Positions 43,890 to 51,793 of a stretch of 64,000 nt of DNA are shown here, in pieces (position 1 is the stretch's first letter; each line of letters opens with the position of its first letter). The DNA is from Bacteroidales bacterium (lineage in GTDB: Bacteria; Bacteroidota; Bacteroidia; Bacteroidales; FEN-979): assembly GCA_025355465.1 (NCBI GenBank), contig JANXZO010000020.1:62001-126000 (forward strand), written 5' to 3'. Position numbers and translations under genes: made by a program. The notes beneath the pieces were generated by a model. It ran no database searches. It saw nothing but the letters and a program-made list of their open reading frames with translations, and had not been told where the DNA came from.

Positions 43890-45356
43890 ATGCAAATGAA
43901 CCGAATATTCGTACTTGGATTCTTTGTTTGGGGATTTATTGTTTTAACCGGCTGTAATAAGCTCGAAATCGATAAAACAAATCAGTCTAACCAGGGTGTG
44001 ATATTCTCCATTGCACCCGGAGCAAATCTGGGTAACCTTAAATCTACGGATACCATTAATTGCATCAATTCATCAGCCGATTATGCAACGGCCGTCATCG
44101 ATGACTCAACTTACCATATCGATGTGTTTTATATCGGCGGCATGCCTTATACAAACTCACTGTTTCTTCTTGCCGGTTACCACACTCTTAAAGAGTTCAC
44201 GCTGTGGAATGACAACAATACACCAAATAATGTAACTGACGATGTGATGTTGTCGGCTTCACCCCATGCAGGAAGCAACTATGCTCCTTATGTGGTTTCA
44301 CCATTGAATATTCCATTTACCATTGAATCTTTCAAAAAGGTTGAGTTACCGGTAGAGGTAATATGTTACGAAATGGATCACTTTACCGATTTTGGGTTCA
44401 CTTATTTCCAAATACATCAGGTAGTTGTGCGGGAAGAGACATTTTTCGGGGATCTCTGCATCAAGAGTACAGCCGATTATGTAGGTTCGCTCTATGCGGG
44501 GCAGTCAGGCGGACTAAAACTCGATATGCCAGCTATTTTTAAAATTGAAGTTTACAGGAATGGGACTTTACAGCAAACCTTCAGTAATGAAACCTGGAAA
44601 GGTGAAGGCCAGCCATTAAAAGTCACTTATGGAGACTATCTGAACCAGGTCGACCATTTTGAATTCAAACTATATGTCTTATTAAGAAAGGATGCTGCAT
44701 TTTATTACACTTATCTTTATAGCTGGGCCTTTGACGACGACCAGATTATCCCCCAGGGAAATGATGGAATTGTTGATTTTACGGTTGGCAATTGTAATCC
44801 TTCTTCAGATATTTTACTCCCTAGCTGGTTGAATCTGCCAGCAACATGCAATTATAAATTTAGTTCCAATTACGCCCCTGGTTCAAAGGGAGGCTATGTA
44901 GATGCTACCCTCTCCGGCTTCAGTAATGTATATGATATCACTACCGGAACGTATGCTTCATATGGCGCAGACCACACCACAAGCATCCCTTTCGGACAAA
45001 CCCTGGCAATGGCCGTATACTCCTCCCTTTACCAGAACTTGTTACCTACAGGTTTGAAAAATACAAAATGGGCAAAAATCAATTGGATCATGAACCACCT
45101 TACTCTCTATCCTGGATATAAATGGTATGATGTACAAGGGGCAATATGGTTGATGGACACCCCGGCATGGAACGGACAAGCTTTTATGGGTGTTCCGGCA
45201 CTTAGTACAATGCATTGGGCCCAACAAATGTATAATGATGCCTTGATAAACGGTGTCAATTACAATGTGCCTGCAGGTGGCACAGCGGCGCTGATATTGT
45301 TGCCATCTAACCAATCGAACATGGTCCAGATCGTCTTTGTCAAGACGGGCAGCTGA
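43890..45356 (+). CDS. Lipoprotein with degenerate thioester-like domain
   Basis: 488-aa lipoprotein (lipobox VLTGC, Cys22). The N-terminal 340 residues are two beta-rich parts shared with the 45714 protein (SIAPGANLGNLKSTDTINC, FEFKLYVLLRKDAAFYY). The C-terminal 160 residues follow the order of thioester domains: SNVYDITTGTYASYGADH, KWAKINWIMNHL, YDVQGAIWLMD, ending in a QIVFVKTG strand. The position of the reactive Cys is Gly359 (YGADH), while the partner Gln416 remains, so no thioester can form. It lies 65 bp after the first LruC gene without a terminator between, so it is probably co-transcribed. Otherwise a family I do not recognise by name. Confidence 0.75.
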   Translation: MQMNRIFVLGFFVWGFIVLTGCNKLEIDKTNQSNQGVIFSIAPGANLGNLKSTDTINCINSSADYATAVIDDSTYHIDVFYIGGMPYTNSLFLLAGYHTLKEFTLWNDNNTPNNVTDDVMLSASPHAGSNYAPYVVSPLNIPFTIESFKKVELPVEVICYEMDHFTDFGFTYFQIHQVVVREETFFGDLCIKSTADYVGSLYAGQSGGLKLDMPAIFKIEVYRNGTLQQTFSNETWKGEGQPLKVTYGDYLNQVDHFEFKLYVLLRKDAAFYYTYLYSWAFDDDQIIPQGNDGIVDFTVGNCNPSSDILLPSWLNLPATCNYKFSSNYAPGSKGGYVDATLSGFSNVYDITTGTYASYGADHTTSIPFGQTLAMAVYSSLYQNLLPTGLKNTKWAKINWIMNHLTLYPGYKWYDVQGAIWLMDTPAWNGQAFMGVPALSTMHWAQQMYNDALINGVNYNVPAGGTAALILLPSNQSNMVQIVFVKTGS

Positions 45357-45713
45357 TCCTCCTTTTATTTAAACGATAGCAACCATTATTCCTTCATTTT
45401 CTTGATTTGATCTGAAAATCTGGTTCCCAGGGGAGTCAGGTTTTTGTGTCTTTGTTAAAGTTATTTATAATCAATTGATTACGTTTGTTTTGTTAGTTAA
45501 TTTTTGGGGTAACGCTTACGAATTCAAAGTCGACACTTACCCGGCCTTTTGCTACACTTACTTATTCCTGCTTTTTATGGCGCTAATCGTGCTGTATTTT
45601 TGTTTAACGTTTGATTAAGGACTAGTTAGCACTGAATTGATTTCAATATATATCGACAGAATTATTCAATAGTATTAATAATTAACAGTCAACAAATCTA
45701 AATCCAAAGGAAA
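45357..45713 (+). promoter_or_regulatory. Long leader with three phased boxes and a -7 element
   Basis: 357-bp non-coding stretch. It holds boxes ACGCTTACG (45512-45520), ACACTTACC (45533-45541) and ACACTTACT (45554-45562), each exactly 21 nt from the next, and a -7 box TATTTTTG at 45595-45602, 32 nt after the last box. No good -33 TTG is present, which fits activator dependence. The 111-nt untranslated leader that follows shows no clear hairpin. The first 150 bp show no feature I can name. Confidence 0.6.
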
Positions 45714-47204
45714 ATGAAAACAATGAAAACAATGAAAAATTACCTGATCCTGGTTTTGACCGTCGTGGGATTTTTTGCAGTTACAAGCTGTAATAAAATC
45801 GACAGCACTGACCAGTCACTTGGCTCACAAGGTGTCAGTTTTTCCATTACTCCCGGTGCTAACCTCGGAAACCTGAAATCAACCGACACGATCAACTGTT
45901 ACACGGTCACAGCAGACTATGTAAAAGCAACCATCGATGATTCGACGTATAAAATTGACGTCTTTTACATTAATGGCTCCCCATATTCAAATACGTTGAA
46001 ACTGAATCCGGGAACACACATGCTAAAAGAATTCACATTGTGGAGCGACAACAACACGCCCAACAATACTGCAGACGATATCATGCTTGCAGCAACTCCA
46101 CATGCAGGCAGTGCATATGCTCCTTATGTTATCTCATCTCTCAATATTCCTTTTGTGGTTGAATCATTTAAAAAGGTTGAATTGCCAGTTGAGGTCGTAT
46201 GCTATGAAGAGGATCATTTCTCTAATTTCGGATTTACTTATTTCCAGATCAGTCAGGTAGTAATCCGCGAAGAGACTTTCTTCGGCGACATTTGTATCAA
46301 GCAGCTTAGTGATTATACCGGTTCACTCTATGCCCAACAATCTAACGGCCTTCAACTTGATATGCCCGCCATCGCAAAGATCGAAGTGTACCGGAATGGT
46401 ATTTTGCAGCAGACTTTCAGTAATGAAGCCTGGAAAGGTGAAGGACAGCCTTTGAAAGTTACTTACGGGGATTATCTCAATGAAGTTGATCATTTTGAAT
46501 TCAAACTCTACATCCTTGTCCGGAAAGATGCTGGCTTCTCGTACGTATATTTCCATAGCTGGACATTTGATGACGCACAGGTAATTCCCCAGGGTACAGA
46601 CGGTATTGTCGACTTCGTTCTTGGCAATTGTGTTCCCGGCGCCGACCTCGTAATTCCGCCCTGGATGAACCTTCCGTCGACCTGTACTTACCAGATTACT
46701 GGTAACTATGCTCCGGGAGCAAAAGGTGGGTACGTTGATGCCAGCCTCACAGGCTTCAATAATGTATATGATATTACAACCGGGCTTTGGGCATCTTTCT
46801 GCGCCGACCATGCAACGAACATTAACACGAGCCCTTATTCTATGACCGTATATTCATCACTTTACCAGAATAAGTTGCCGGTTTTTGCACAGAGCACTAA
46901 GTGGGCCAAGATCAACTGGATCATGAACCATCTCGACTGGTATCCCGGTTACAAATGGTACGATCTTCAGGGTGCCATCTGGTTATTCGACGTTCCTGCG
47001 TGGACCGGTGTAGCCGAAGGGGGTGTTCCTGCAATCAGTACGATGCAGTGGGCGCAAAAAATGCACGATGATGCCAATACTTACGGAGATAATTATAAAG
47101 TTCCTTCCGGTGGATGGGCATCCGTAATATTCATTCCTGCCGGAACCCCCGGCGGCCAGTTGGCTCCAACAGTACAAACCATGTTTGTGCGTGTTGACCC
47201 CTGA
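45714..47204 (+). CDS. Lipoprotein with predicted intact internal-thioester domain
   Basis: 496-aa lipoprotein (lipobox AVTSC, Cys26), paralogue of the 43890 product. Start is uncertain among three in-frame ATGs at 45714, 45723 and 45732, which form a MKTMKTMK repeat. The N-terminal 340 residues are beta-rich and unnamed. The C-terminal domain fits the internal-thioester (TED) surface domains of Gram-positive adhesins: reactive-type motif SFCADH with Cys363, then TKWAKINWIMNH, then LQGAIWLFD with Gln419, and a closing segment with SGGWASVIF and VQTMFVRV. The Cys-to-Gln distance of 56 residues and the F-C-A and L-Q-x-A-I contexts match the known signatures. Inferred role: covalent attachment to a partner surface. 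An own regulated promoter and two downstream hairpins delimit the gene. Confidence 0.78.
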   Translation: MKTMKTMKNYLILVLTVVGFFAVTSCNKIDSTDQSLGSQGVSFSITPGANLGNLKSTDTINCYTVTADYVKATIDDSTYKIDVFYINGSPYSNTLKLNPGTHMLKEFTLWSDNNTPNNTADDIMLAATPHAGSAYAPYVISSLNIPFVVESFKKVELPVEVVCYEEDHFSNFGFTYFQISQVVIREETFFGDICIKQLSDYTGSLYAQQSNGLQLDMPAIAKIEVYRNGILQQTFSNEAWKGEGQPLKVTYGDYLNEVDHFEFKLYILVRKDAGFSYVYFHSWTFDDAQVIPQGTDGIVDFVLGNCVPGADLVIPPWMNLPSTCTYQITGNYAPGAKGGYVDASLTGFNNVYDITTGLWASFCADHATNINTSPYSMTVYSSLYQNKLPVFAQSTKWAKINWIMNHLDWYPGYKWYDLQGAIWLFDVPAWTGVAEGGVPAISTMQWAQKMHDDANTYGDNYKVPSGGWASVIFIPAGTPGGQLAPTVQTMFVRVDP

Positions 47205-47220
47205 TAGTTTCTTAAAATGG

Positions 47221-47250
47221 AGAAAGGAGCCTGTGCACAGGAGCCTTTCT
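47221..47250 (+). terminator. First of two tandem hairpins after the thioester-domain gene
   Basis: AGAAAGG (47221-47227) pairs with CCTTTCT (47244-47250), with an AG/AG internal loop and a palindromic CCTGTGCACAGG core. There is no strong T-run, so it may protect the 3' end more than it terminates. Confidence 0.55.
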
Positions 47251-47264
47251 TCATTGTTTTCCCG

Positions 47265-47299
47265 AGCGATGATTCAAAACCTGAATCATCGCTTTTTTT
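47265..47299 (+). terminator. Intrinsic terminator of the thioester-domain lipoprotein gene
   Basis: 11-bp perfect stem AGCGATGATTC / GAATCATCGCT, 7-nt loop, then T7. It separates the gene from the second LruC unit. Confidence 0.9.
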
Positions 47300-47308
47300 G
47301 TCTTCCTC

Positions 47309-47400
47309 CTACTTACGAATTTCCCGGATACATTTTGCTGCTTTTAATCGACACTTACTAATTCATGATTGATTACAGCTATCTGATAATCATATATTTG
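47309..47400 (+). promoter_or_regulatory. Phased boxes and promoter of the second LruC gene
   Basis: Boxes CTACTTACG (47309-47317) and ACACTTACT (47351-47359) are 42 nt apart, twice the 21-nt period; the midpoint (47330-47338, ACATTTTGC) is a weak third copy. Promoter: TTG 47369-47371, 21 nt, TATATTTG 47393-47400. The distance from the last box to the -7 (33 nt) is within one nt of that at the 45714 gene (32 nt). Confidence 0.55.
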
Positions 47401-47440
47401 TGATGATTCAGTTAAAGTTTGCCTGTTTTTAACCAAAAAT

Positions 47441-49621
47441 ATGATCATGAAATCCTCGAAGATCTTTTTAAGTGCCTTTCTGCTGCTCTTTGGGTTCCTG
47501 TTTACCGGATGTAAAAAAGAGTTGCTGACAGATGCTGCCGAACCTGGATCCAATGTTAACTCTACGCTTGACCTTAAAGTTTCTTCAGGTTTCAACTGGG
47601 AGACCACCCTTGAAGTGAACCTTGCCCTCGGTATGAACCTTCCCGTGGTAACCTACGAGTTTAATGTTATCAATGTTTACGAAGGAGACCCTTCCAAAGG
47701 CGGGAAGCTGGTATTCACCGGTTATGCTGCAAATGATTTCGCCATGGTTGCCAGCGTTAGAATTCCAACGGCAGTTTCCGAACTTTACCTTCAGCTTACG
47801 CCGCTCAACGCAGCCACCCAGATTGTAATTGTGCCCGTTGCGGCGAATATCAATTATACATTCACGGAACAAGGTGTCGGAAAAAGCCTGAATAATTCAG
47901 ATTCCGGACCCAACTGCGGAGCCGCAACGCTTGCCTATACACTGTCCGGAACGCAAAATAAAACGATCAACGACGGACAGACCTATTATATAACAGGTTC
48001 TGCATCCGGTTCAATTGATGTAAAGCACGGAACACTGCAGATTTGTGGCACCTACAATGGAATACTAAATATGGGTGACAACAAAGATGAAAGTACTGTA
48101 ATTATTTCATCAACGGGCACAGCAACCTTGTCTTCCATGTCGAAGGATGATCATTCAACCCTTGATAATTATGGCACCCTCTCCATCTCCGGAAACTTCT
48201 CACCGAAAGACCTGGTCCGCAATTTCGGAACCATGTCTGTCGGCAGTTCTTACCTCATGAACAGCGGCGGGCCGCACAATCCTGAGCTTATCAATTCCGG
48301 TTTGCTTACCATCGGTAATGAATTCAATGTTCATGAACAGCTGACCAATAACGGAACAATTGAAGTGACGGGGCATATGAATTGCAACAACAGTCATGTT
48401 TTTAATGGTTGCAAAATTATTGTACACCTCGATTTTCACCTCAATAATGCCGAATTCACCAATCAGTCAGGATACCTGAAGGTTTACCAGGAAACATTTA
48501 TTCAGGGCGGACAATCATTCATGAAGCTGATTGACCAGTCGATGATCTCTACCTATGATCTGTCGATGAACGCCGACATTACCGGAAGTACTACAAACGC
48601 TACAAAGAATGAAGTGAAAGTGACTCATGACCTTCGGTTTGACGGACCTAATGTGGTCAAGGGACCGGTGGAAGTGGCCCAAACCAATGGCGTACTTGCC
48701 AATGGCAGCGCTTCCAATTTTACAAACGGGGCTACCTTCGTAAGCTTTGCAAATATTCTCAACACCATCGACGCTTCACAGTGCAACCCTGAAGGCGTTA
48801 ATCCTCCTCCACCGCCACCTCCTTCGCTCACCGACAACATTACTACCGGTACCCTGGTGTATGAAGACCTGTGGCCAAGCAAAGGTGATTATGATCTTAA
48901 CGACCTTGTTGTGTACTATAACTATAATCTCAGAACCAATAGCCAGAACAAGGTAGTGGACATCATTGCCAAATTCTATGTGAAGGCTGCCGGTGCAGGC
49001 CTAAAGAGCGGCTTTGGATTCCAAATAAACGCGCTTACTCCCGCTCAAATCGAATCAGTTAGCGGAGCCAGTCTCACGCAGGGTTATATCGCCCTTAACG
49101 CAAACGGAACCGAGGCAGGTCAGGGCAAAGCTGTTGTGATAGCCTGGGACAATACCGATAATGTGATCAATCGGGTGGCTCCTTCCAGTTTTTTCAATAC
49201 GCTTCCTGGTACGGGTGTTGGCACTGCTGATACGGTTACTATGATAATACATCTTACGACCCCGCTGTTGACAACGGTGGTTGGCACTGCTCCTTTTAAT
49301 CCCTTCCTGATAAAGGGAATGGATCGCGGTTTAGAAATTCACTTACCTGATTATATACCGACTTCGTTGGCCGATCAAACCTATTTTGGAACTTCCGACG
49401 ACAACTCAAACAGTGGAATTGGCAGATATTATAAAACATCCTCCAATCTTCCCTGGGCCCTGAACATCCCTGTAGCCTTCGATTATCCCTTCGAATACAT
49501 TGATGTAACTCAAGCTTATACACATTTTGCTGCCTGGGCACAGTCCGGTGGCACCTCTTATCCGCAGTGGTATTCCAATAATGCCGGTTACCGTGATTTA
49601 AGCAAGATCTGGCAACCTTGA
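47441..49621 (+). CDS. LruC-domain lipoprotein
   Basis: 726-aa lipoprotein (lipobox LFTGC, Cys24; the ATG at 47447 is an alternative start). The N-terminal domain (STLDLKVSSGFNWETTLEV) matches the separate 133-aa lipoprotein at 41681. Residues about 170-440 form a repetitive, beta-helix-like region rich in Asn, Gly and Ser with alternating short strands (TLDNYGTLSISGNF, ELINSGLLTIGNEF, QLTNNGTIEVTGHM). A seven-proline linker (GVNPPPPPPPSLTD) leads to the LruC domain from about 473 (VYEDLWPSKGDYDLNDLV), which aligns with that of the 42082 protein to the end. A surface or outer-membrane-attached role is likely; binding partner unknown. Confidence 0.85.
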   Translation: MIMKSSKIFLSAFLLLFGFLFTGCKKELLTDAAEPGSNVNSTLDLKVSSGFNWETTLEVNLALGMNLPVVTYEFNVINVYEGDPSKGGKLVFTGYAANDFAMVASVRIPTAVSELYLQLTPLNAATQIVIVPVAANINYTFTEQGVGKSLNNSDSGPNCGAATLAYTLSGTQNKTINDGQTYYITGSASGSIDVKHGTLQICGTYNGILNMGDNKDESTVIISSTGTATLSSMSKDDHSTLDNYGTLSISGNFSPKDLVRNFGTMSVGSSYLMNSGGPHNPELINSGLLTIGNEFNVHEQLTNNGTIEVTGHMNCNNSHVFNGCKIIVHLDFHLNNAEFTNQSGYLKVYQETFIQGGQSFMKLIDQSMISTYDLSMNADITGSTTNATKNEVKVTHDLRFDGPNVVKGPVEVAQTNGVLANGSASNFTNGATFVSFANILNTIDASQCNPEGVNPPPPPPPSLTDNITTGTLVYEDLWPSKGDYDLNDLVVYYNYNLRTNSQNKVVDIIAKFYVKAAGAGLKSGFGFQINALTPAQIESVSGASLTQGYIALNANGTEAGQGKAVVIAWDNTDNVINRVAPSSFFNTLPGTGVGTADTVTMIIHLTTPLLTTVVGTAPFNPFLIKGMDRGLEIHLPDYIPTSLADQTYFGTSDDNSNSGIGRYYKTSSNLPWALNIPVAFDYPFEYIDVTQAYTHFAAWAQSGGTSYPQWYSNNAGYRDLSKIWQP

Positions 49622-49628
49622 TAATATA

Positions 49629-49650
49629 CCGGTGGAGTGGTTACCACCGG
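49629..49650 (+). other. Hairpin after the second LruC gene
   Basis: CCGGTGG / CCACCGG stem of 7 bp with an 8-nt loop, 7 nt after the stop codon, without a T-run. It precedes the true terminator. Confidence 0.5.
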
Positions 49651-49674
49651 CTTCTGTTGACATGGTTTATTTGC

Positions 49675-49704
49675 AGTGGCATCCTTCGGGGTGCCACTTT
49701 TTTT
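49675..49704 (+). terminator. Intrinsic terminator with UUCG tetraloop
   Basis: AGTGGCATCC (49675-49684), TTCG loop, GGGTGCCACT (49689-49698), then a T7 run to 49704. The stem is 10 bp with one G-T pair. It ends the surface-protein cluster, and it lies inside the false upstream extension of the next gene. Confidence 0.92.
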
Positions 49705-49745
49705 ACAGCCCAGGATATTTTTTTTATTTTTACTTTCGCGTAACA

Positions 49746-50489
49746 ATGATGAACCTAACCGTTTTTCAGGTAATAAACTATTCCCTGATAATCACCGCCC
49801 TGGTGATGCTGATTTACTATATGTGGGACCTGTTTTTTGGTCAAAATTACCAACCTGTTTCCTGGATGCATGCTGTGAAGCAGGGTCAGGTTTCCAGGGT
49901 TCTGAAAATGCTGGAAAGGCATTATCCCGATAAGGTGCGGTTTTTCAACTGGTGGTTTCAGGTGCGGCGTCTTAACGATGAACAAATTCCCGGAGTGTTT
50001 GCAGAACTTGGGGTCTACAAAGGGGAAAGTGCACGGATATTGCACGCAATGGACCCACTGAGGATTTTTCATCTTTTCGACACATTTGATGGATTTACCG
50101 CGATCGATCTGAAAGAGGAGCGCGGAGAGGCAGCAACCTATACGCCTGACAATTTTTCTGACACTGACATATCGCGGGTGGTTCATTATATCGGCGGAAA
50201 TGAAAATATCAAACTATATCCCGGGTATTTTCCTGAAACGGCTTCAATCGTATCGGATGTACGATTTGCCCTAGTAAATATAGACGCCGATCTCTACCGG
50301 CCGACCCGTGCCGGCCTTGAATTTTTTTATCCCCGGCTCTCACCGGGCGGAGTCCTTCTTGTTCATGATTATAATCCTAAGTGGGAGGGTGTTATAACGG
50401 CAGTTAACGATTTCATGAAGACAATCCCGGAAAGTCTGGTAATTCTTCCCGATATGTATGGCACCGCAATGATTATCAGGAACAAATAA
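49746..50489 (+). CDS. TylF/MycF-type SAM-dependent methyltransferase
   Basis: 247-aa class I methyltransferase fold. Start at 49746 (MMNLTVFQVINYSLIITALV) gives an N-terminal membrane helix; the longer frame from 49632 runs through the terminator and is rejected. Family signatures: VFAELGVYKGESARIL (SAM loop), HLFDTFDGF, VNIDADLYRPT (the metal- and substrate-site Asp residues) and GGVLLVHDYNPKW. TylF/MycF enzymes O-methylate sugars of macrolides or of surface glycans; here no glycan genes are near, so the substrate is unknown. It is membrane-tethered, which suggests a substrate at the inner face of the membrane. No operon partner. Confidence 0.85.
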   Translation: MMNLTVFQVINYSLIITALVMLIYYMWDLFFGQNYQPVSWMHAVKQGQVSRVLKMLERHYPDKVRFFNWWFQVRRLNDEQIPGVFAELGVYKGESARILHAMDPLRIFHLFDTFDGFTAIDLKEERGEAATYTPDNFSDTDISRVVHYIGGNENIKLYPGYFPETASIVSDVRFALVNIDADLYRPTRAGLEFFYPRLSPGGVLLVHDYNPKWEGVITAVNDFMKTIPESLVILPDMYGTAMIIRNK

Positions 50490-50515
50490 TTATTTAACAT
50501 TTTTTCACATTTTTC

Positions 50516-50545
50516 TTGTACGGGTCAAAAATAGTTGTACTTTTG
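50516..50545 (+). promoter_or_regulatory. Strong promoter P1 upstream of rpsL
   Basis: TTG (50516-50518), 19 nt, TACTTTTG (50538-50545), followed by CACCC. Full consensus match. It drives either a long rpsL leader or a separate small RNA. Confidence 0.7.
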
Positions 50546-50735
50546 CACCCTCGAAAATATGTTTTGTTTTCGTAGGGCATAAAAGCCGGAAACGGCAAGG
50601 AAACCTGATAAAGTGAGACAGCTATAGGTTTCAATCGCATTCAGAACGATGAATACGGTAGAAAGTCTCGCAAAAATATCTCCTTCCTTTGCTTTCCGTC
50701 CCATATCCCGGGTCAGTTTTCTGACAATCATTTTA
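50546..50735 (+). ncRNA. Candidate structured RNA or leader upstream of rpsL
   Basis: This is the 190-nt part of a 386-bp gap (50490-50875) that has no convincing gene. From just after the P1 -7 box I find hairpins in series: 50548-50557 with 50567-50577 (10 bp, one bulge); 50585-50596 (GCCG-GAAA-CGGC, a GNRA tetraloop); 50600-50606 with 50626-50632 (GAAACCT/AGGTTTC); 50636-50642 with 50651-50657; 50670-50674 with 50688-50692; and 50712-50716 with 50721-50725 (GTCAG-TTTT-CTGAC). A second promoter follows. It could be an independent small RNA or a ribosomal-protein leader. I cannot assign it to a known RNA family. Confidence 0.4.
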
Positions 50736-50757
50736 TTGAAGTTTTTGACTGAATTTG

Positions 50758-50787
50758 TTGGTAGTGTAAATATTATTTGTACTTTTG
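50758..50787 (+). promoter_or_regulatory. Strong promoter P2 of the ribosomal operon
   Basis: TTG (50758-50760), 19 nt, TACTTTTG (50780-50787), then CACTCCC. It is nearly the same as P1 (TTGTACTTTTGCAC in both). The transcript would start with a CCCTT-TTTC-AAGGG hairpin (about 50792-50805) and have an 80-nt leader to rpsL. Confidence 0.7.
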
Positions 50788-50875
50788 CACTCCCTTTTTC
50801 AAGGGTATAATTGTTAAATAGTGCGCTGGAAACCGCGGACAGACAGAGAAAAAGAAGTTAATTAAATTATCAGAT

Positions 50876-51259
50876 ATGCCAACGATTTCGCAATTGGTTC
50901 GCAAGGGAAGAAAAAAATTAGTAGACAAAAGTAAGTCACCCGCTTTGGATTCTTGTCCGCAACGGCGTGGCGTTTGTGTGCGTGTCTACACTACGACCCC
51001 TAAAAAGCCGAATTCGGCTATGCGTAAAGTAGCCAGGGTTCGCCTCACCAACGGCAAGGAAGTAAATGCATACATTCCGGGCGAAGGACATAACCTGCAG
51101 GAGCACTCCATCGTAATGATTCGCGGTGGTCGTGTCAAGGACCTTCCCGGTGTGCGTTATCACATCATCCGTGGTGCCCTTGACACATCCGGTGTTGAAG
51201 GCCGTAAGCAGCGCAGGAGCAAATACGGAGCAAAGCGTCCAAAAGAAAAGAAATCGTAA
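50876..51259 (+). CDS. rpsL: 30S ribosomal protein S12
   Basis: 127-aa decoding-centre protein of the small subunit. [18 protein letters not shown] holds the loop with the equivalent of E. coli Lys43, and [12 protein letters not shown] that of Lys88; both are wild type, so no streptomycin-resistance change is visible at these sites. First gene of the fused str-S10-spc operon, behind promoters P1 and P2. A hairpin lies in the 57-bp gap to rpsG. Confidence 0.98.
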   Translation: MPTISQLVRKGRKKLVDKSKSPALDSCPQRRGVCVRVYTTTPKKPNSAMRKVARVRLTNGKEVNAYIPGEGHNLQEHSIVMIRGGRVKDLPGVRYHIIRGALDTSGVEGRKQRRSKYGAKRPKEKKS

Positions 51260-51271
51260 ATATATTAGTAA

Positions 51272-51292
51272 GGGCGACCTGACAGGCCGCCC
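51272..51292 (+). repeat. Intergenic hairpin, rpsL-rpsG
   Basis: GGGCG and CGCCC arms around a CCT-GAC-AGG inner stem, one A/C mismatch. Lies 12 nt after the rpsL stop. Sequence unlike the GAGACGCG family found in the later gaps. Confidence 0.6.
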
Positions 51293-51316
51293 ATGCACGT
51301 ATAAGAGTCAAAGCAA

Positions 51317-51784
51317 ATGAGAAAAGCAAAACCAAAGAAAAGACCCCTTCTCCCGGATCCGAAATTCAGCGATACGCTGGTGACGAAATTCGTCAATAAT
51401 GTAATGTTGCGGGGAAAGAAAAACATCGCCTACGATGTCTTTTACGATGCTATCGGAATTGTCTCAGAAAAGACGAAAGAAGATGGCCTTGAGGTTTTCA
51501 AAAAGGCACTTACCAATGTAACTCCTTCGGTGGAAGTAAGAAGCCGCCGTATCGGCGGAGCTACTTTTCAGATCCCTTCTGAAATCCGGCCAAGTCGCAA
51601 GCAGTCGATTGGCATGAAGTCACTCGTAAACTACGCCCGCAAGCGTCATGAAAAGAGTTTCAGTCAGAAACTGGCCTCTGAGATTATGGCGGCATACAAG
51701 GAAGAAGGCGCTGCTTACAAACGTAAAGAGGATACACACAGGATGGCCGAAGCCAATAAAGCTTTTAGCCACTTCCGCTTCTAA
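51317..51784 (+). CDS. rpsG: 30S ribosomal protein S7
   Basis: 155-aa primary binding protein of the 16S rRNA 3' domain, at the mRNA exit and next to S11. The start [17 protein letters not shown] and the block [23 protein letters not shown] are standard; the beta-hairpin and C-terminal helix regions are complete. In other bacteria S7 represses this operon through the rpsL-rpsG gap, which here contains a hairpin (51272-51292); whether that is the S7 site is open. Confidence 0.98.
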   Translation: MRKAKPKKRPLLPDPKFSDTLVTKFVNNVMLRGKKNIAYDVFYDAIGIVSEKTKEDGLEVFKKALTNVTPSVEVRSRRIGGATFQIPSEIRPSRKQSIGMKSLVNYARKRHEKSFSQKLASEIMAAYKEEGAAYKRKEDTHRMAEANKAFSHFRF

Positions 51785-51793
51785 TTTGTGTAC

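Noticed and set aside
49632-49745. N-terminal extension of the TylF-type methyltransferase
   Set aside because: It would translate a 10-bp UUCG-loop intrinsic terminator, and the family-like protein starts at 49746.
50525-50731. Minus-strand 68-aa open frame in the rpsL upstream gap
   Set aside because: No family similarity, no promoter on that strand, and it overlaps two strong plus-strand promoters and a series of hairpins; more likely a shadow of the RNA or leader.
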